This document shows, piece after piece, positions 17,615 through 26,364 of a stretch of DNA of 64,000 nt. Below the pieces are notes generated by a model. It was given only the letters and a program-made list of their open reading frames with translations. It did not search any database and was not told the DNA's origin. The stretch's first letter is position 1. Each line of letters begins with the position of its first letter. Origin of the DNA: Saprospiraceae bacterium (GTDB lineage Bacteria > Bacteroidota > Bacteroidia > Chitinophagales > Saprospiraceae). Made by a program: the position numbers and the translations under genes. The stretch spans positions 1 to 64,000 of the forward strand of contig JALHQW010000034.1 in assembly GCA_022841745.1 (NCBI GenBank), read 5' to 3'.

Positions 17615-18367
17615 CTAGAAGAACAAAAACACCACCGTCGCCAGGGTCATGCCGATAACGAATTTTCGATAAAGTGATTCGCTCAGGTGCTTCGCAATGA
17701 CGATACCCAGCAATGCCCCAGCAGCGATGATGGGGAACACCACGAGGTCGAGTTTTAGCGTCTCCCACGAAATCGTTTTCCAGGAAAAAATATGGAACGG
17801 CAGCTTGAACAGGTTGATGCCGAGGTAAAACCAAGCGCCTGTGCCGATGAAACTGTTCTTTGGCAGCCGCATGGAGAGCAGGTAGAGTGAGGTGACCGCT
17901 CCCGCCAGATTGCCCACCATCGTCGTATAGCCCGCCGCCAAGCCCATCACCGCCCCGAAGGCCCAATGGCTCGGAACGAGGTATTCCGTGCGGGTCTCCT
18001 GCCAAATCATTATCGCAACGCTCAGCACGATGATGACGCCCATGATACGCTTAAATGCCTCATCGTCAATGGCTTGGCTCGTGAACGTGCCAATTACAAT
18101 GCCAACCAACGCCCATGGCAGCAGCTTCCACAGCACAGGCCAGTCGGCGTGGCGGCGATAATAAACCACCGCAAACACATCCGCCATGACCAGCATGGGC
18201 AGCACGATGCCCGAAGACGCCTTACCTCCGAAAACGGCAGCCATGACTGGCACGAATAGGGTGCCAAGGCCCGAAAGCCCCGTTTTCGATAGGCCAATGG
18301 CCAAGGCCGAGAGCGCCAATACCCACCATTCGGTGCCACTGAGTTGAAATTGTTGGAAGAAGTCCAT
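17615..18367 (-). CDS. TauE/SafE-family sulfite exporter-like permease
   Basis: A 250-residue integral membrane protein with about eight hydrophobic helices and the TauE/SafE pattern: SALAIGLSKTGLSGLGTLFVPVMA in the first repeat and AVMGLAAGYTTMVGNLAGAVTSLYLL in the second, an internal duplication typical of the family. Members export sulfite, sulfoacetate or other organic anions; the substrate is unknown. The ATG at 18367 was chosen because a consensus -7 box lies only 6 nt upstream, which would give an almost leaderless mRNA, a situation not rare in Bacteroidota. Confidence 0.88.
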   Translation of the reverse strand: MDFFQQFQLSGTEWWVLALSALAIGLSKTGLSGLGTLFVPVMAAVFGGKASSGIVLPMLVMADVFAVVYYRRHADWPVLWKLLPWALVGIVIGTFTSQAIDDEAFKRIMGVIIVLSVAIMIWQETRTEYLVPSHWAFGAVMGLAAGYTTMVGNLAGAVTSLYLLSMRLPKNSFIGTGAWFYLGINLFKLPFHIFSWKTISWETLKLDLVVFPIIAAGALLGIVIAKHLSESLYRKFVIGMTLATVVFLFF

Positions 18368-18373
18368 TGGGGG

Positions 18374-18381
18374 CAAAGGTA
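18374..18381 (-). promoter_or_regulatory. Candidate -7 element of a leaderless transcript
   Basis: The minus strand reads TACCTTTG, 6 nt before the A of the ATG at 18367. The transcript would begin at or within 1-2 nt of the start codon. No clear -33 TTG is present because the upstream sequence is the CATGG inverted repeat. Confidence 0.45.
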
Positions 18382-18382
18382 A

Positions 18383-18450
18383 GGCTTCATGGTTTCATGG
18401 CTTCATTGTATCGGAACACGTTATGAGGGTAACCATGAAACCATGAAGCC
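18383..18450. repeat. Inverted repeat with CATGGTTTCATGG arms
   Basis: GGCTTCATGGTTTCATGG (18383-18400) pairs perfectly with 18433-18450. The arms share sequence with the element before the OPT gene. More CATGAGTC/CATGAAACC words continue to about 18480. Confidence 0.85.
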
Positions 18451-18593
18451 ATGAGTCCATGAAACCATGAGTCCATGAACCCAAACTTAACATAGACTTA
18501 ATATTGGATTCCCGCCTTTTGAAAATCAGATGTTCAACTTTGCGGCAGAATTTAGAAACACAGATTTAAACCAAGCTTAAATTACAGAATAAC

Positions 18594-19877
18594 ATGGTAA
18601 CGACCAACTGCCATCGGTCGCCCTATGGGCTGCTATTGGCAACAATCTTCACCTGCCTTTTTATGGCTTTCGCTACGCAAACTTCGGCTCAACAGCCCAT
18701 AGACCCAGCCCCAGCGCCAAAGCCAGCCGAACCTGAAAAGAAGTGGTACGACAACATCTCGCTCCGTGGTTACATGCAGGTGCGCTACAACCGCCTGTTG
18801 GAGACCAACGAAGACCTGAAATGTGAGCAGTGTGACCGCTCATGGGGCAAGGACGGCGGCTTTTTCATCCGCCGGATGCGACTCATCTTTTCAGGCCAGG
18901 TGGGAAAACGGATTTACTTCTACGTTCAGCCCGACCTCGCCAGCAATGCCTCCTCTACGAACCAACATTTTGCACAGCTGCGTGATGCCTATTTCGATGT
19001 GGGCCTCGACGACGAGAACGAGTTTCGCTTACGTATCGGGCAGAGCAAGGTGCCGTTTGGCTTTGAAAACATGCAGTCCAGCCAGAACCGCCTCCCGCTA
19101 GACCGCCACGACGCCATGAACAGTGCCGTGAGCAATGAGCGTGACCTTGGCGTTTTCTTTTATTGGGCACCAGAAAACAAACGCAAGCTGTTTTCCAGCC
19201 TCGTAAAAGATGGCCTCAAAGGCTCTGGCGATTATGGTGTTTTTGCCTTCGGCGCCTACAACGGCCAGACTGCCAACAAGCCCGAACTGAACCAAGAACC
19301 GCATATTGTAAGCCGTGTCACTTGGCCGTTTGAACTTCCCGGTGGCCAAATCGTTGAGACCAGCATACAAGGCTACTCTGGTAAGTGGGTAATGGCAGAA
19401 GACGTGTTAAGTCCCTCCAGCAAACCGCTGGCAGAGAAAACGGTGAAGTTTATTAAAGACCGCAACTACACCGATCAAAGGGTCGCTGCCAGCTTCGTTC
19501 TATACCCAAAACCCTTTGGCATCCAAGCGGAATACAATGTGGGCAAAGGCCCTCAGTTCAACCCTGCCACGGACTCCATCGAGACGAAAGACCTAAAGGG
19601 CGGCTATGTCACGCTCAGCTATATGATGAAAAAAGGCAAGCAAATCATCATCCCGTTTGCCCGCTACCAGCACTACGAGGGCGGCAAAAAGCACGAACTT
19701 GACGCCCGCAGCTACGACGTGACCGAAACGGAAATCGGTGTGGAATGGCAGCCTTCAAAGAATTTCGAATTGGTGGCCATGTACACCATATCCAAGCGCC
19801 GCTTCGAGGATTTTGCGAAGCAGGACAATTTACAAGAGGGGCAATTGCTCCGCTTACAGGCACAATTGAATTTTTAA
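18594..19877 (+). CDS. Phosphate-selective porin O/P-like outer-membrane protein
   Basis: A 427-residue outer-membrane porin related to OprO/OprP. The signal peptide ends TSAQ, followed by a Pro/Ala linker and the barrel start WYDNISLRGYMQVRYNR. Family features include GKDGGFFIRRMRLIFSGQV, YFYVQPDLA, and RLRIGQSKVPFGFENMQSS. It directly precedes pstS in the same orientation, with a 76-nt gap, fitting a phosphate entry path: porin, then periplasmic binding protein and ABC permease. It is probably induced by phosphate limitation, but I see no recognisable Pho-box-like site. Confidence 0.9.
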   Translation: MVTTNCHRSPYGLLLATIFTCLFMAFATQTSAQQPIDPAPAPKPAEPEKKWYDNISLRGYMQVRYNRLLETNEDLKCEQCDRSWGKDGGFFIRRMRLIFSGQVGKRIYFYVQPDLASNASSTNQHFAQLRDAYFDVGLDDENEFRLRIGQSKVPFGFENMQSSQNRLPLDRHDAMNSAVSNERDLGVFFYWAPENKRKLFSSLVKDGLKGSGDYGVFAFGAYNGQTANKPELNQEPHIVSRVTWPFELPGGQIVETSIQGYSGKWVMAEDVLSPSSKPLAEKTVKFIKDRNYTDQRVAASFVLYPKPFGIQAEYNVGKGPQFNPATDSIETKDLKGGYVTLSYMMKKGKQIIIPFARYQHYEGGKKHELDARSYDVTETEIGVEWQPSKNFELVAMYTISKRRFEDFAKQDNLQEGQLLRLQAQLNF

Positions 19878-19953
19878 CGAAAGTCACCAGCTGACGATTG
19901 AACAATCCAGCAGTTCACCTATTCAACAATCAAGCAATTTAACAATCATAACA

Positions 19954-20823
19954 ATGAAAAATATCAATTTCTTTTTCCTCGCAATTTCACTTTTCCTCGT
20001 TTCCTGTGGGGGTGATAAAACCGAAACCACGGGCACTGAAACCCCAGCAACTGCTGCCACAACGACCATCTCGGTTAAAGGCTCGGACACCGTGTTGCCC
20101 GTCAGCCAAAAAGAAGCGGAAGAGTTCATGAAAGCCAACCCTGGTGCGGCCATCACGGTCGTGGGAGGTGGCTCTGGTACTGGCATCACCGCCCTGATGG
20201 ACAATTCAACAGACATCTGCATGTCGTCCCGGGAACTGAAAACAGACGAAAAACTGAAGTTCCAAGGCAAGGCCATCGAAGTAAAAGAAGTAGTCATTGG
20301 CTTCGATGCACTGTCGGTCATCGTTCACCCAGAGAACAAGGTAACGCAGCTCACTCGTGAGCAACTCGAAAAGATTTTCACCGGCGAAATCAAGAACTGG
20401 AAAGAAGTCGGCGGTGCGGATGCGCAAATCGTGGCCTACAGCCGGGAAAGCTCTTCTGGCACTTATGAGTTCTTCAAAGAGCACGTCATGGACAAGAAAA
20501 ACTATGCCACCAACGTGCTGAACATGCCCGCCACGGGTGCCATTGTCCAGTCGGTTAGCCAGACGAAAGGTGCCATCGGCTACGTAGGCCTCGCCTACCT
20601 GACCGAGGGTGTGAAGGCATTGTCCGTTTCCTACGACCAAAGCAAGACTTTCGTAGCCCCATCAGTGGAAGGTGCCAAGGATAAAAGCTATCCTATTGCC
20701 CGTGCGATGTACTATTTTTACGACGCCAAAAACGAGGCAAAAGTCAAGCCCTTCGTTGACTACGTAATGTCCGATGCTGGGCAAAAGAACGTGGTAGATG
20801 CAGGGTATGTACCCGTGAAATAA
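19954..20823 (+). CDS. pstS: PstS phosphate-binding lipoprotein
   Basis: A 289-residue periplasmic phosphate-binding protein. The lipobox VSC (Cys17) anchors it, and a Thr-rich linker follows. The binding fold shows VKGSDTVLPVSQ (the phosphate-binding Ser/Thr loop), VVGGGSGTGITAL, DICMSSREL and SRESSSGTYEFF, all typical of the PstS family. The C-terminus YVMSDAGQKNVVDAGYVPV is also usual. It is the second gene of the porin-pstS-pstC-pstA-pstB-phoU cluster. Upstream, the 19878-19953 gap holds AT-rich AACAATC microrepeats. Confidence 0.95.
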   Translation: MKNINFFFLAISLFLVSCGGDKTETTGTETPATAATTTISVKGSDTVLPVSQKEAEEFMKANPGAAITVVGGGSGTGITALMDNSTDICMSSRELKTDEKLKFQGKAIEVKEVVIGFDALSVIVHPENKVTQLTREQLEKIFTGEIKNWKEVGGADAQIVAYSRESSSGTYEFFKEHVMDKKNYATNVLNMPATGAIVQSVSQTKGAIGYVGLAYLTEGVKALSVSYDQSKTFVAPSVEGAKDKSYPIARAMYYFYDAKNEAKVKPFVDYVMSDAGQKNVVDAGYVPVK

Positions 20824-20852
20824 AGGGGCTGCTTTGACTTCAGTTTATGAGG

Positions 20853-20950
20853 TTTGATATAAGATATAAGATAGACGATTTTAGATTTTAGATTTGGGGG
20901 GCACTGCGTCTCGCAAATCTAAAATCGTCTATCTTATATCTTATATCAAA
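20853..20950. repeat. Perfect 36-bp inverted repeat between pstS and pstC
   Basis: Arms at 20853-20888 and 20915-20950 are perfectly complementary over 36 bp, with a 26-nt loop. The arms consist of near-tandem GATATAA units followed by GATTTTAGATTT. It lies 29 nt after pstS and 32 nt before pstC, so it would form a large stem in the operon mRNA. Confidence 0.92.
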
Positions 20951-20982
20951 ATCACGGATGAAAAACAACTCGAAACCGTCCA

Positions 20983-22179
20983 ATGCGAATTCGCCGTTTC
21001 ACCGAACCCATCTTCGAGAGCCTCATTAAAATCTGCGGGTATTCCAGCGGATTTGTGGTGCTTTTGATAATTGTCTTCCTGTTCAAGGAGGGCATTTCGT
21101 TCTTTGGCAGTTCGCCAGTGGAGGAGGGCTTCACAATGTACGTCCACTCCAACAACCCTGTCAAGGACTTGTCCGCTGCGCAAATAAAGGACGTTTTTGA
21201 CCAAAAAATCACCAACTGGGAGGCGCTTGGTGGTACTGACCAGCCCATTGAGCGATTCAGTTTGGACGAATTGGGAGAGGCGTTCACCGAGGAGCAACTC
21301 GGCAAGGACTTCGAGTTTTTGCCAAAATGCATTGATAGCTACATGGACAGCTTGCCTGGTTCGCTGGCCTTCTTCCCTTCAGCACAAACGGACGGCAAGC
21401 TGAAATCCGCCATTCCGATTAAGATTGACAAAATCACAGTTGGCAAGTTCCTCGCTGATACCGAGTGGTTCCCCACGAGCCGCCCTGCTGCCCGCATGGG
21501 CGTGATGCCGCTGCTGCTCGGCACGCTGCTGGTGTCATTTTTTGCCATCATCATCGCCCTGCCATTGGGCTTGGCTGCTTCCATTTACTTAGCGGAAATT
21601 GCCGACGAGCGGGTGCGCAAGTTCCTCAAACCCGTCATAGAACTGCTGGCGGGCATTCCGTCCGTGGTTTATGGCTTCTTCGGCCTCGTGGTCATCGTAC
21701 CCTTCGTGCAGTCGGCATTTGATTTGCCCGTGGGCGAAACGGCCTTGGCGGGCAGCATCGTGCTGGCCATCATGGCGCTCCCAACCATCATTACTGTGTC
21801 GGAAGATGCGCTGCGCACCACGCCACGGGCCATGAAGGAGGCGAGTCTGGCCTTGGGTGCATCGCAATGGCAGACCATCCGCAAAGTGGTCGTTCCGTAT
21901 GCCTCTTCGGGCATTACCGCTGCCGCAATATTGGGCATCGGTCGGGCGATAGGCGAGACAATGGCGGCACTCATGGTCACAGGCAACTCGGCCATCATGC
22001 CTCCGACACTGTTGCAGCCCGTGCGCACTATCCCCGCCACTATTGCGGCGGAGTTGGGCGAGGCGCCGTTTGGCGGCTTGCACTTTCAGGCGCTGTTTGC
22101 GCTGGGGTGTTTGCTTTTTATTATTACGTTGATAATCAACCTGATGGTGGAAAGGGTTTCCGCTAAAAGGATTAACTGA
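20983..22179 (+). CDS. pstC: PstC permease with PstS-like insertion
   Basis: A 398-residue phosphate ABC permease, longer than classical PstC (about 300-330). The normal permease core runs from about residue 170 to the end and includes the EAA-type loop EASLALGASQWQTIRKVVVP and GIGRAIGETMAAL. Between the first helix (about 22-40) and the core lies an extra extracytoplasmic segment (about 53-150) that resembles a phosphate-binding protein: NNPVKDLSAAQIKDVF and KITNWEALGGTDQPIE align with HPENKVTQLTREQLEKIF and IKNWKEVGGADAQIV of the neighbouring PstS. A later PGSLAFFPSA recalls the GAIGY region. The segment may help dock or hand over phosphate. The start is ATG 20983. Confidence 0.92.
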   Translation: MRIRRFTEPIFESLIKICGYSSGFVVLLIIVFLFKEGISFFGSSPVEEGFTMYVHSNNPVKDLSAAQIKDVFDQKITNWEALGGTDQPIERFSLDELGEAFTEEQLGKDFEFLPKCIDSYMDSLPGSLAFFPSAQTDGKLKSAIPIKIDKITVGKFLADTEWFPTSRPAARMGVMPLLLGTLLVSFFAIIIALPLGLAASIYLAEIADERVRKFLKPVIELLAGIPSVVYGFFGLVVIVPFVQSAFDLPVGETALAGSIVLAIMALPTIITVSEDALRTTPRAMKEASLALGASQWQTIRKVVVPYASSGITAAAILGIGRAIGETMAALMVTGNSAIMPPTLLQPVRTIPATIAAELGEAPFGGLHFQALFALGCLLFIITLIINLMVERVSAKRIN

Positions 22180-22195
22180 TATGTTTTGTACACGT

Positions 22196-22294
22196 CGCTT
22201 TGTCATTGCCGAAGGCAAATTGCGACGTCTCGTGTGAAGTCCCGTTCTGACTTCCGACGAGACAATGCAGTTTACCTACGGCAATGACAAAGCG
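22196..22294. repeat. Inverted repeat between pstC and pstA
   Basis: CGCTTTGTCATTGCCG (22196-22211) pairs perfectly with 22279-22294; pairing continues inward with mismatches and closes again with GTCTCGT/ACGAGAC. It occupies most of the pstC-pstA gap. Confidence 0.85.
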
Positions 22295-22325
22295 GCTCAA
22301 GTGAGACTCAAAAATAAACGAGTGA

Positions 22326-23204
22326 ATGGAATTTCCCGAAAGCAACGAACGACGTAAAAAACTGAGCCAGGCCATCATGTTCGGCCTGTCCCGTGGCATC
22401 AGCTATGGCATCGTGGCACTGCTGTTCCTCATTTTGTTTTTCATTATGAAACAGGGCATCGGAGTCATCAGCTGGGAGTTCCTGACGGCCATGCCCACGG
22501 ACGGCATGACCAAGGGCGGCATCTGGCCGGCCATTGTCGGTACGGTCTATCTGGTGCTGGGTAGCATGTTGTTTGCATTCCCGGTGGGCGTCATGGCGGG
22601 CATTTATGTGAATGAATACGCTGTAGCAGGCCCCGTGAAGCGCTTCGTGAAAATGATGACGAACAACCTGGCGGGTGTTCCGAGCATCATTTTTGGACTA
22701 TTCGGCATGGCCCTGTTCGTAAACCAAATGGGCTTCGGGGCGAGCATCCTCGCTGGTTCTTTGACGCTGGGGCTATTGGCATTGCCCATCGTCATCCGCA
22801 CCACGGAGGAGGCACTGAAATCGGTGGACGACACCTTTCGGCAAGCCAGCTATGCCCTCGGCGGCACCAAACTATACACCATCCGTAAGGTAGTGTTGCC
22901 CATCGCCCTGCCAAATATTTTGACGGGCCTTATCCTCGCCGTGGGGCGGGTATCTGGCGAAACGGCGCCCATCCTTTTCACGGTGGCTGCCTATTTCCTC
23001 CCCAAATTGCCAAGCAGCATCATGGACCAGGCGATGGCACTGCCGTACCACCTGTATGTGATTTCAACTAGTGGAACCCAGATTGAGGCCAGCCGCCCAA
23101 TGGCCTACGGCACAGCGCTGGTGTTGGTGGTAATTGTTTTAATCGTCAATATTGCAGCGGCTTTGCTAAGGAATTATTTTGGGAAAAAAGTGAAAATGAA
23201 CTAA
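22326..23204 (+). CDS. pstA: PstA phosphate ABC permease
   Basis: A 292-residue inner-membrane permease with six transmembrane helices. The EAA-like loop is QASYALGGTKLYTIRKVVLP (about residue 178) and the motif VGRVSGETAPILFTVAA is typical of PstA. VGVMAGIYVNEYA and NNLAGVPSIIFGLFGMALF fit the family core. It pairs with PstC to form the channel powered by PstB. The start at 22326 follows the inverted repeat by 31 nt. No anomalies. Confidence 0.95.
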   Translation: MEFPESNERRKKLSQAIMFGLSRGISYGIVALLFLILFFIMKQGIGVISWEFLTAMPTDGMTKGGIWPAIVGTVYLVLGSMLFAFPVGVMAGIYVNEYAVAGPVKRFVKMMTNNLAGVPSIIFGLFGMALFVNQMGFGASILAGSLTLGLLALPIVIRTTEEALKSVDDTFRQASYALGGTKLYTIRKVVLPIALPNILTGLILAVGRVSGETAPILFTVAAYFLPKLPSSIMDQAMALPYHLYVISTSGTQIEASRPMAYGTALVLVVIVLIVNIAAALLRNYFGKKVKMN

Positions 23205-23280
23205 CGGTGGACGGTAGACGATAGACGACTGACGGCTATTCATGCGTAACCGTCCATCGTCCATCGTCAGCCGTCCACCG
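23205..23280. repeat. Imperfect 31-bp inverted repeat between pstA and pstB
   Basis: Arms at 23205-23235 and 23250-23280 pair at 26 of 31 positions; the outer 10 bp (CGGTGGACGG) are perfect. The arms are near-tandem 7-nt units of the type GACGGTA, GACGATA, GACGACT. The left arm begins immediately after the pstA stop codon. Confidence 0.85.
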
Positions 23281-23289
23281 ATTAAAAAT

Positions 23290-24048
23290 ATGGCAAACAA
23301 ACTCGAAACCATAGACGTCAATCTCCACTACGGCGACTTCCATGCGCTGAAGGGCATCGGCTTGGCTATTCCCGACCACTCGGTGACGGCGCTGATTGGG
23401 CCGTCGGGCTGCGGGAAGTCCACGTACTTGCGCCTGTTCAACCGGATGAACGACCTTATCCCCGATGTGAAAATAACGGGGAAGGTGCTGATGGACGGAG
23501 AGGATATTTACCAGATAAAATCCTCGAAAATTGACCACTTGCGCCGCACAGTGGGCATGGTTTTCCAGAAACCGAACCCGTTTCCGAAGAGCATATTTGA
23601 GAACGTGGCTTATGGGCTTCGGGTGAACGGTATCTCGGACAATTCTTTCATCGAAAACCAAGTGGAAAAGACACTGCGCCAAGCGGCGCTTTGGGAGGAG
23701 GTGAAGGACAAACTGAAGAAATCGGCCTTCGAGCTGTCGGGCGGGCAGCAGCAGCGGCTTTGCATCGCACGGGCTTTGGCCATCGAGCCTACAGTGATTT
23801 TGATGGACGAACCCGCCTCGGCGCTTGACCCTATTTCGACAGGCAAAATCGAAGACCTGATTTTTCAACTTAAAGACCAGTTCACTATCATCATCGTCAC
23901 CCACAATATGCAGCAGGCGGGCCGGGTGAGCGATTACACCGGCTTTTTCTATCTTGGCCACTTGATTGAATTTGACAAGACGAAGAAGATTTTCACGAAC
24001 CCCTCTAAACAAGAAACCGAAAATTATATAACGGGGAGGTTCGGATAG
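23290..24048 (+). CDS. pstB: PstB phosphate ABC ATPase
   Basis: A 252-residue ATP-binding subunit. The Walker A is GPSGCGKST (about residue 37), the Q-loop is [11 protein letters not shown], the ABC signature is LSGGQQQR (about 152), the Walker B is [12 protein letters not shown] and the switch is THNMQQA, all as in PstB. I placed the start at 23290, directly after the inverted repeat, because upstream codons translate repeat sequence. It energises the PstC/PstA channel. Nothing is missing. Confidence 0.96.
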   Translation: MANKLETIDVNLHYGDFHALKGIGLAIPDHSVTALIGPSGCGKSTYLRLFNRMNDLIPDVKITGKVLMDGEDIYQIKSSKIDHLRRTVGMVFQKPNPFPKSIFENVAYGLRVNGISDNSFIENQVEKTLRQAALWEEVKDKLKKSAFELSGGQQQRLCIARALAIEPTVILMDEPASALDPISTGKIEDLIFQLKDQFTIIIVTHNMQQAGRVSDYTGFFYLGHLIEFDKTKKIFTNPSKQETENYITGRFG

Positions 24049-24067
24049 GACGTTTGCCCGTTTGACA

Positions 24068-24177
24068 GGATGGTTACACGGATTGGGCGGATGTGACTGA
24101 TAGATACGGATTTTTGCTTTGGCAAAAATACATATCCGTGGGAACCCGCCGCATCCGCCCAATCCGTGTAACCATCC
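24068..24177. repeat. Perfect 26-bp inverted repeat between pstB and phoU
   Basis: Arms at 24068-24093 and 24152-24177 are perfectly complementary and rich in GGATTGGGCGGATG-type words. Inside them is a second stem with TTTTTGC/GCAAAAA near 24113-24128. The element ends 16 nt before the phoU start. Confidence 0.92.
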
Positions 24178-24193
24178 TCCAAAAAGAGAAAAG

Positions 24194-24874
24194 ATGACAC
24201 ATCTTGATTCCGAACTCCGCATACTCAAGTCCGACATCCTCGAAATGTGGCGGCTCGTCGTAGGCCAGCTCGAAAAGGGCAAGGAGGCACTGACCAATTT
24301 CGATCGTGACCTGGCCGAAGAGGTGGTCGAGAACGAAAAACGGGTCAACTCCTACGAGTTGAAGATTGACAAGGACTGTGAGAATATTTTCGCACTGTTT
24401 CAGCCTGTGGCTACTGACCTACGCCTTGTGCTGGCTTCGCTAAAAATCTGCAACAACTTAGAGCGGGTGGGCGACATCGCAGCCAGTGTGGCCGATTTCG
24501 TGTTGGATGCAGAGCAGGATTTCAACAAAGAAATTCTGGAGCGCACCAGAATCCTGGAGATGTACGCCATTGCCAATGAAATGATTGCCGATACTTTGGA
24601 GGCATTCGACAATGAAGATACCCGATTGGCCCGCACCATCTTCAAACGTGATAAGCTATTGGATAAGATTGATGCAGCGGCGCTTGACCTCGTTTATGAA
24701 TGCATCCAAGCCTACCCTGAGCAAGCCCGTAACACGTTGCTCGTGATGTCCATGATTCGTAAACTGGAGCGGGTTGGGGATATGTCGAAGAACATTGCCG
24801 AGGAAACCATTTTCTACTTCGAGGCAAAGGTGTTGAAGCACAAAAAGAAAAAGCAGAAGGAAGGAGACGAATAG
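24194..24874 (+). CDS. phoU: PhoU phosphate signalling regulator
   Basis: A 226-residue all-helical protein made of two PhoU three-helix repeats. Metal-binding-like motifs are seen in each: ASLKICNNLERVGDIA (E-x-x-x-D at about residue 92) and SMIRKLERVGDMSKNIAEE (about 194). PhoU inhibits phosphate uptake and Pho signalling when phosphate is plentiful and acts with PstSCAB. The start was set at 24194 because upstream codons lie within the inverted repeat. The C-terminus is Lys-rich (KHKKKKQKE). Confidence 0.94.
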   Translation: MTHLDSELRILKSDILEMWRLVVGQLEKGKEALTNFDRDLAEEVVENEKRVNSYELKIDKDCENIFALFQPVATDLRLVLASLKICNNLERVGDIAASVADFVLDAEQDFNKEILERTRILEMYAIANEMIADTLEAFDNEDTRLARTIFKRDKLLDKIDAAALDLVYECIQAYPEQARNTLLVMSMIRKLERVGDMSKNIAEETIFYFEAKVLKHKKKKQKEGDE

Positions 24875-24904
24875 GAATGAGGAATGAGGAATCAGGGATG
24901 ATAG

Positions 24905-24972
24905 ATTGGATTGCGGATTTGGGATTGCGGATTGCGGATTGGGGTTGCTTCTTCGATTTACGATTGCGGATT
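24905..24972. repeat. Direct microrepeats of GATTGCGGATT
   Basis: The gap after phoU holds at least four copies of GATTGCGGATT or a near variant. The same word recurs in the secA leader at 36481-36545. A TAGCTTTG -7-like box at 25019-25026 lies 17 nt before the next gene. Confidence 0.7.
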
Positions 24973-25043
24973 TCGGCAAGTGGTCGCTTTTTGGGCTGTC
25001 ACTGCTTTGCTTTTGACTTAGCTTTGGGGCAAAATAAAAGCTG

Positions 25044-26363
25044 ATGATGCGTTATTTCCTATCCGTTTTTTTTGTCCTCACATTGGGTTCTTTACCCGTT
25101 TTTTCTCAAAAACTATTGACGCTGGAAGAGGCCACGGCTGCGGTGCTGTCCCACAACTACGGCATCCGATTGGCCAAGAACGACTCTATTGCCAATGCGC
25201 TCGACGTGAACTACGTGGACTGGGCGCTGGCACCCCGTGTGAACGCCACGCTGGGGGCGGTGCGCAACAACAACGACCAGCGGCAGGAGTTCTCGGACGG
25301 CACGGTTAGGGAGCGGGACAACGTGAGGTCAACCAATCTAACTGGCTCGGTGGGGTTGAACTGGCTGCTGTTCGATGGCAAAAGGATGTTCATCGCCAAG
25401 GAACGCACCTTCGAAATTGCCCGGACGGGCGAACTGGTGGTAAAGGCGCAGGTAGTGAACACGGTGGCCCAGGTACGCAACGTTTATTTTGGCATCGTTC
25501 GGCAGAAGCAGCAGTTGAAGGCCATTGAGGAGCAGATGTCGGTGAGCGAGGAGCGGGTGAAAGTGGCAGACCGAAAGCTTTCCACGGGCCTCGGAAGCAA
25601 GCCGGAATTGCTGCAAGCAAAAGTTGATTTGAATGCCCAGAAAGCCCGCCAATTGCAACAGCAGACGGCCATTGCGCAGCAAAAAGAGCAGCTCGACCAA
25701 TTGGCCGGCGGCCAGCTTGGCACCAACTTCGACGTGGTGGAGGGCATCCAGTTCGACAATAACCTGAACATCAACGAGATAGAACAGAACATCGCTGGCA
25801 CCAATCCTTCCCTCTTATTGGCCCAACGAAATATCGGCATTGCCCAACTCACCCTACGAGAACATGAGGCCAGTCGCTATCCGACCCTCAGTTTCAACTC
25901 GGCCTATAACCTTGGCCTCTTGGACAACCAAACGGTGGTGAACCCCTTCCAACCCTTGCAAAGTGGTTCCAAAGGCTTCAACTACGGCCTGACGGCCAAT
26001 ATACCCATCCTGAATTTCCGGCAAGAGCGCCGCAATATCGAGGCGACAAAAATCACCATTGAAGGGCTGCAGCTCTCGCTGAAAGACCAGCAAACGGCCA
26101 TCAATACGCTGCTTCGCAATGCTTTCCTTGGCTTCGAGTACCAACTGCAAGCCCTGAAATTGGAGGAAGAAAACATCGAGCTCGCCAAGGAAAATGTGGC
26201 CATCGCCCTCGAACGCTTCAAGCAGGGTGTGAGCACTTACCTCGAACTGCGGGAGGCGCAGAAAAGTCTCGAAGATGCCTATGACCGGCTGATTGCCGCA
26301 AGGTACAATGCGAAAGTGGCGGAGACGGAGGTGTTGCGGTTGGAGGGGGGGCTGGTGCGGTGA
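25044..26363 (+). CDS. TolC-family outer-membrane efflux protein
   Basis: A 439-residue protein of the TolC/outer-membrane factor family. The signal peptide ends VFSQ. It contains two OEP repeats: LTLEEATAAVLSHNYGIRLAKND starts the first, and the long helices with heptads (QKARQLQQQTAIAQQKEQLDQ) form the alpha-barrel. The C-terminal repeat is ELAKENVAIALERFKQGVSTYLELREAQKSL-like, the classic ending of the second repeat. It would form an export duct, but no RND pump or membrane fusion gene is adjacent. It stops 1 nt before the convergent gene's stop. Confidence 0.9.
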   Translation: MMRYFLSVFFVLTLGSLPVFSQKLLTLEEATAAVLSHNYGIRLAKNDSIANALDVNYVDWALAPRVNATLGAVRNNNDQRQEFSDGTVRERDNVRSTNLTGSVGLNWLLFDGKRMFIAKERTFEIARTGELVVKAQVVNTVAQVRNVYFGIVRQKQQLKAIEEQMSVSEERVKVADRKLSTGLGSKPELLQAKVDLNAQKARQLQQQTAIAQQKEQLDQLAGGQLGTNFDVVEGIQFDNNLNINEIEQNIAGTNPSLLLAQRNIGIAQLTLREHEASRYPTLSFNSAYNLGLLDNQTVVNPFQPLQSGSKGFNYGLTANIPILNFRQERRNIEATKITIEGLQLSLKDQQTAINTLLRNAFLGFEYQLQALKLEEENIELAKENVAIALERFKQGVSTYLELREAQKSLEDAYDRLIAARYNAKVAETEVLRLEGGLVR

Positions 26364-26364
26364 T

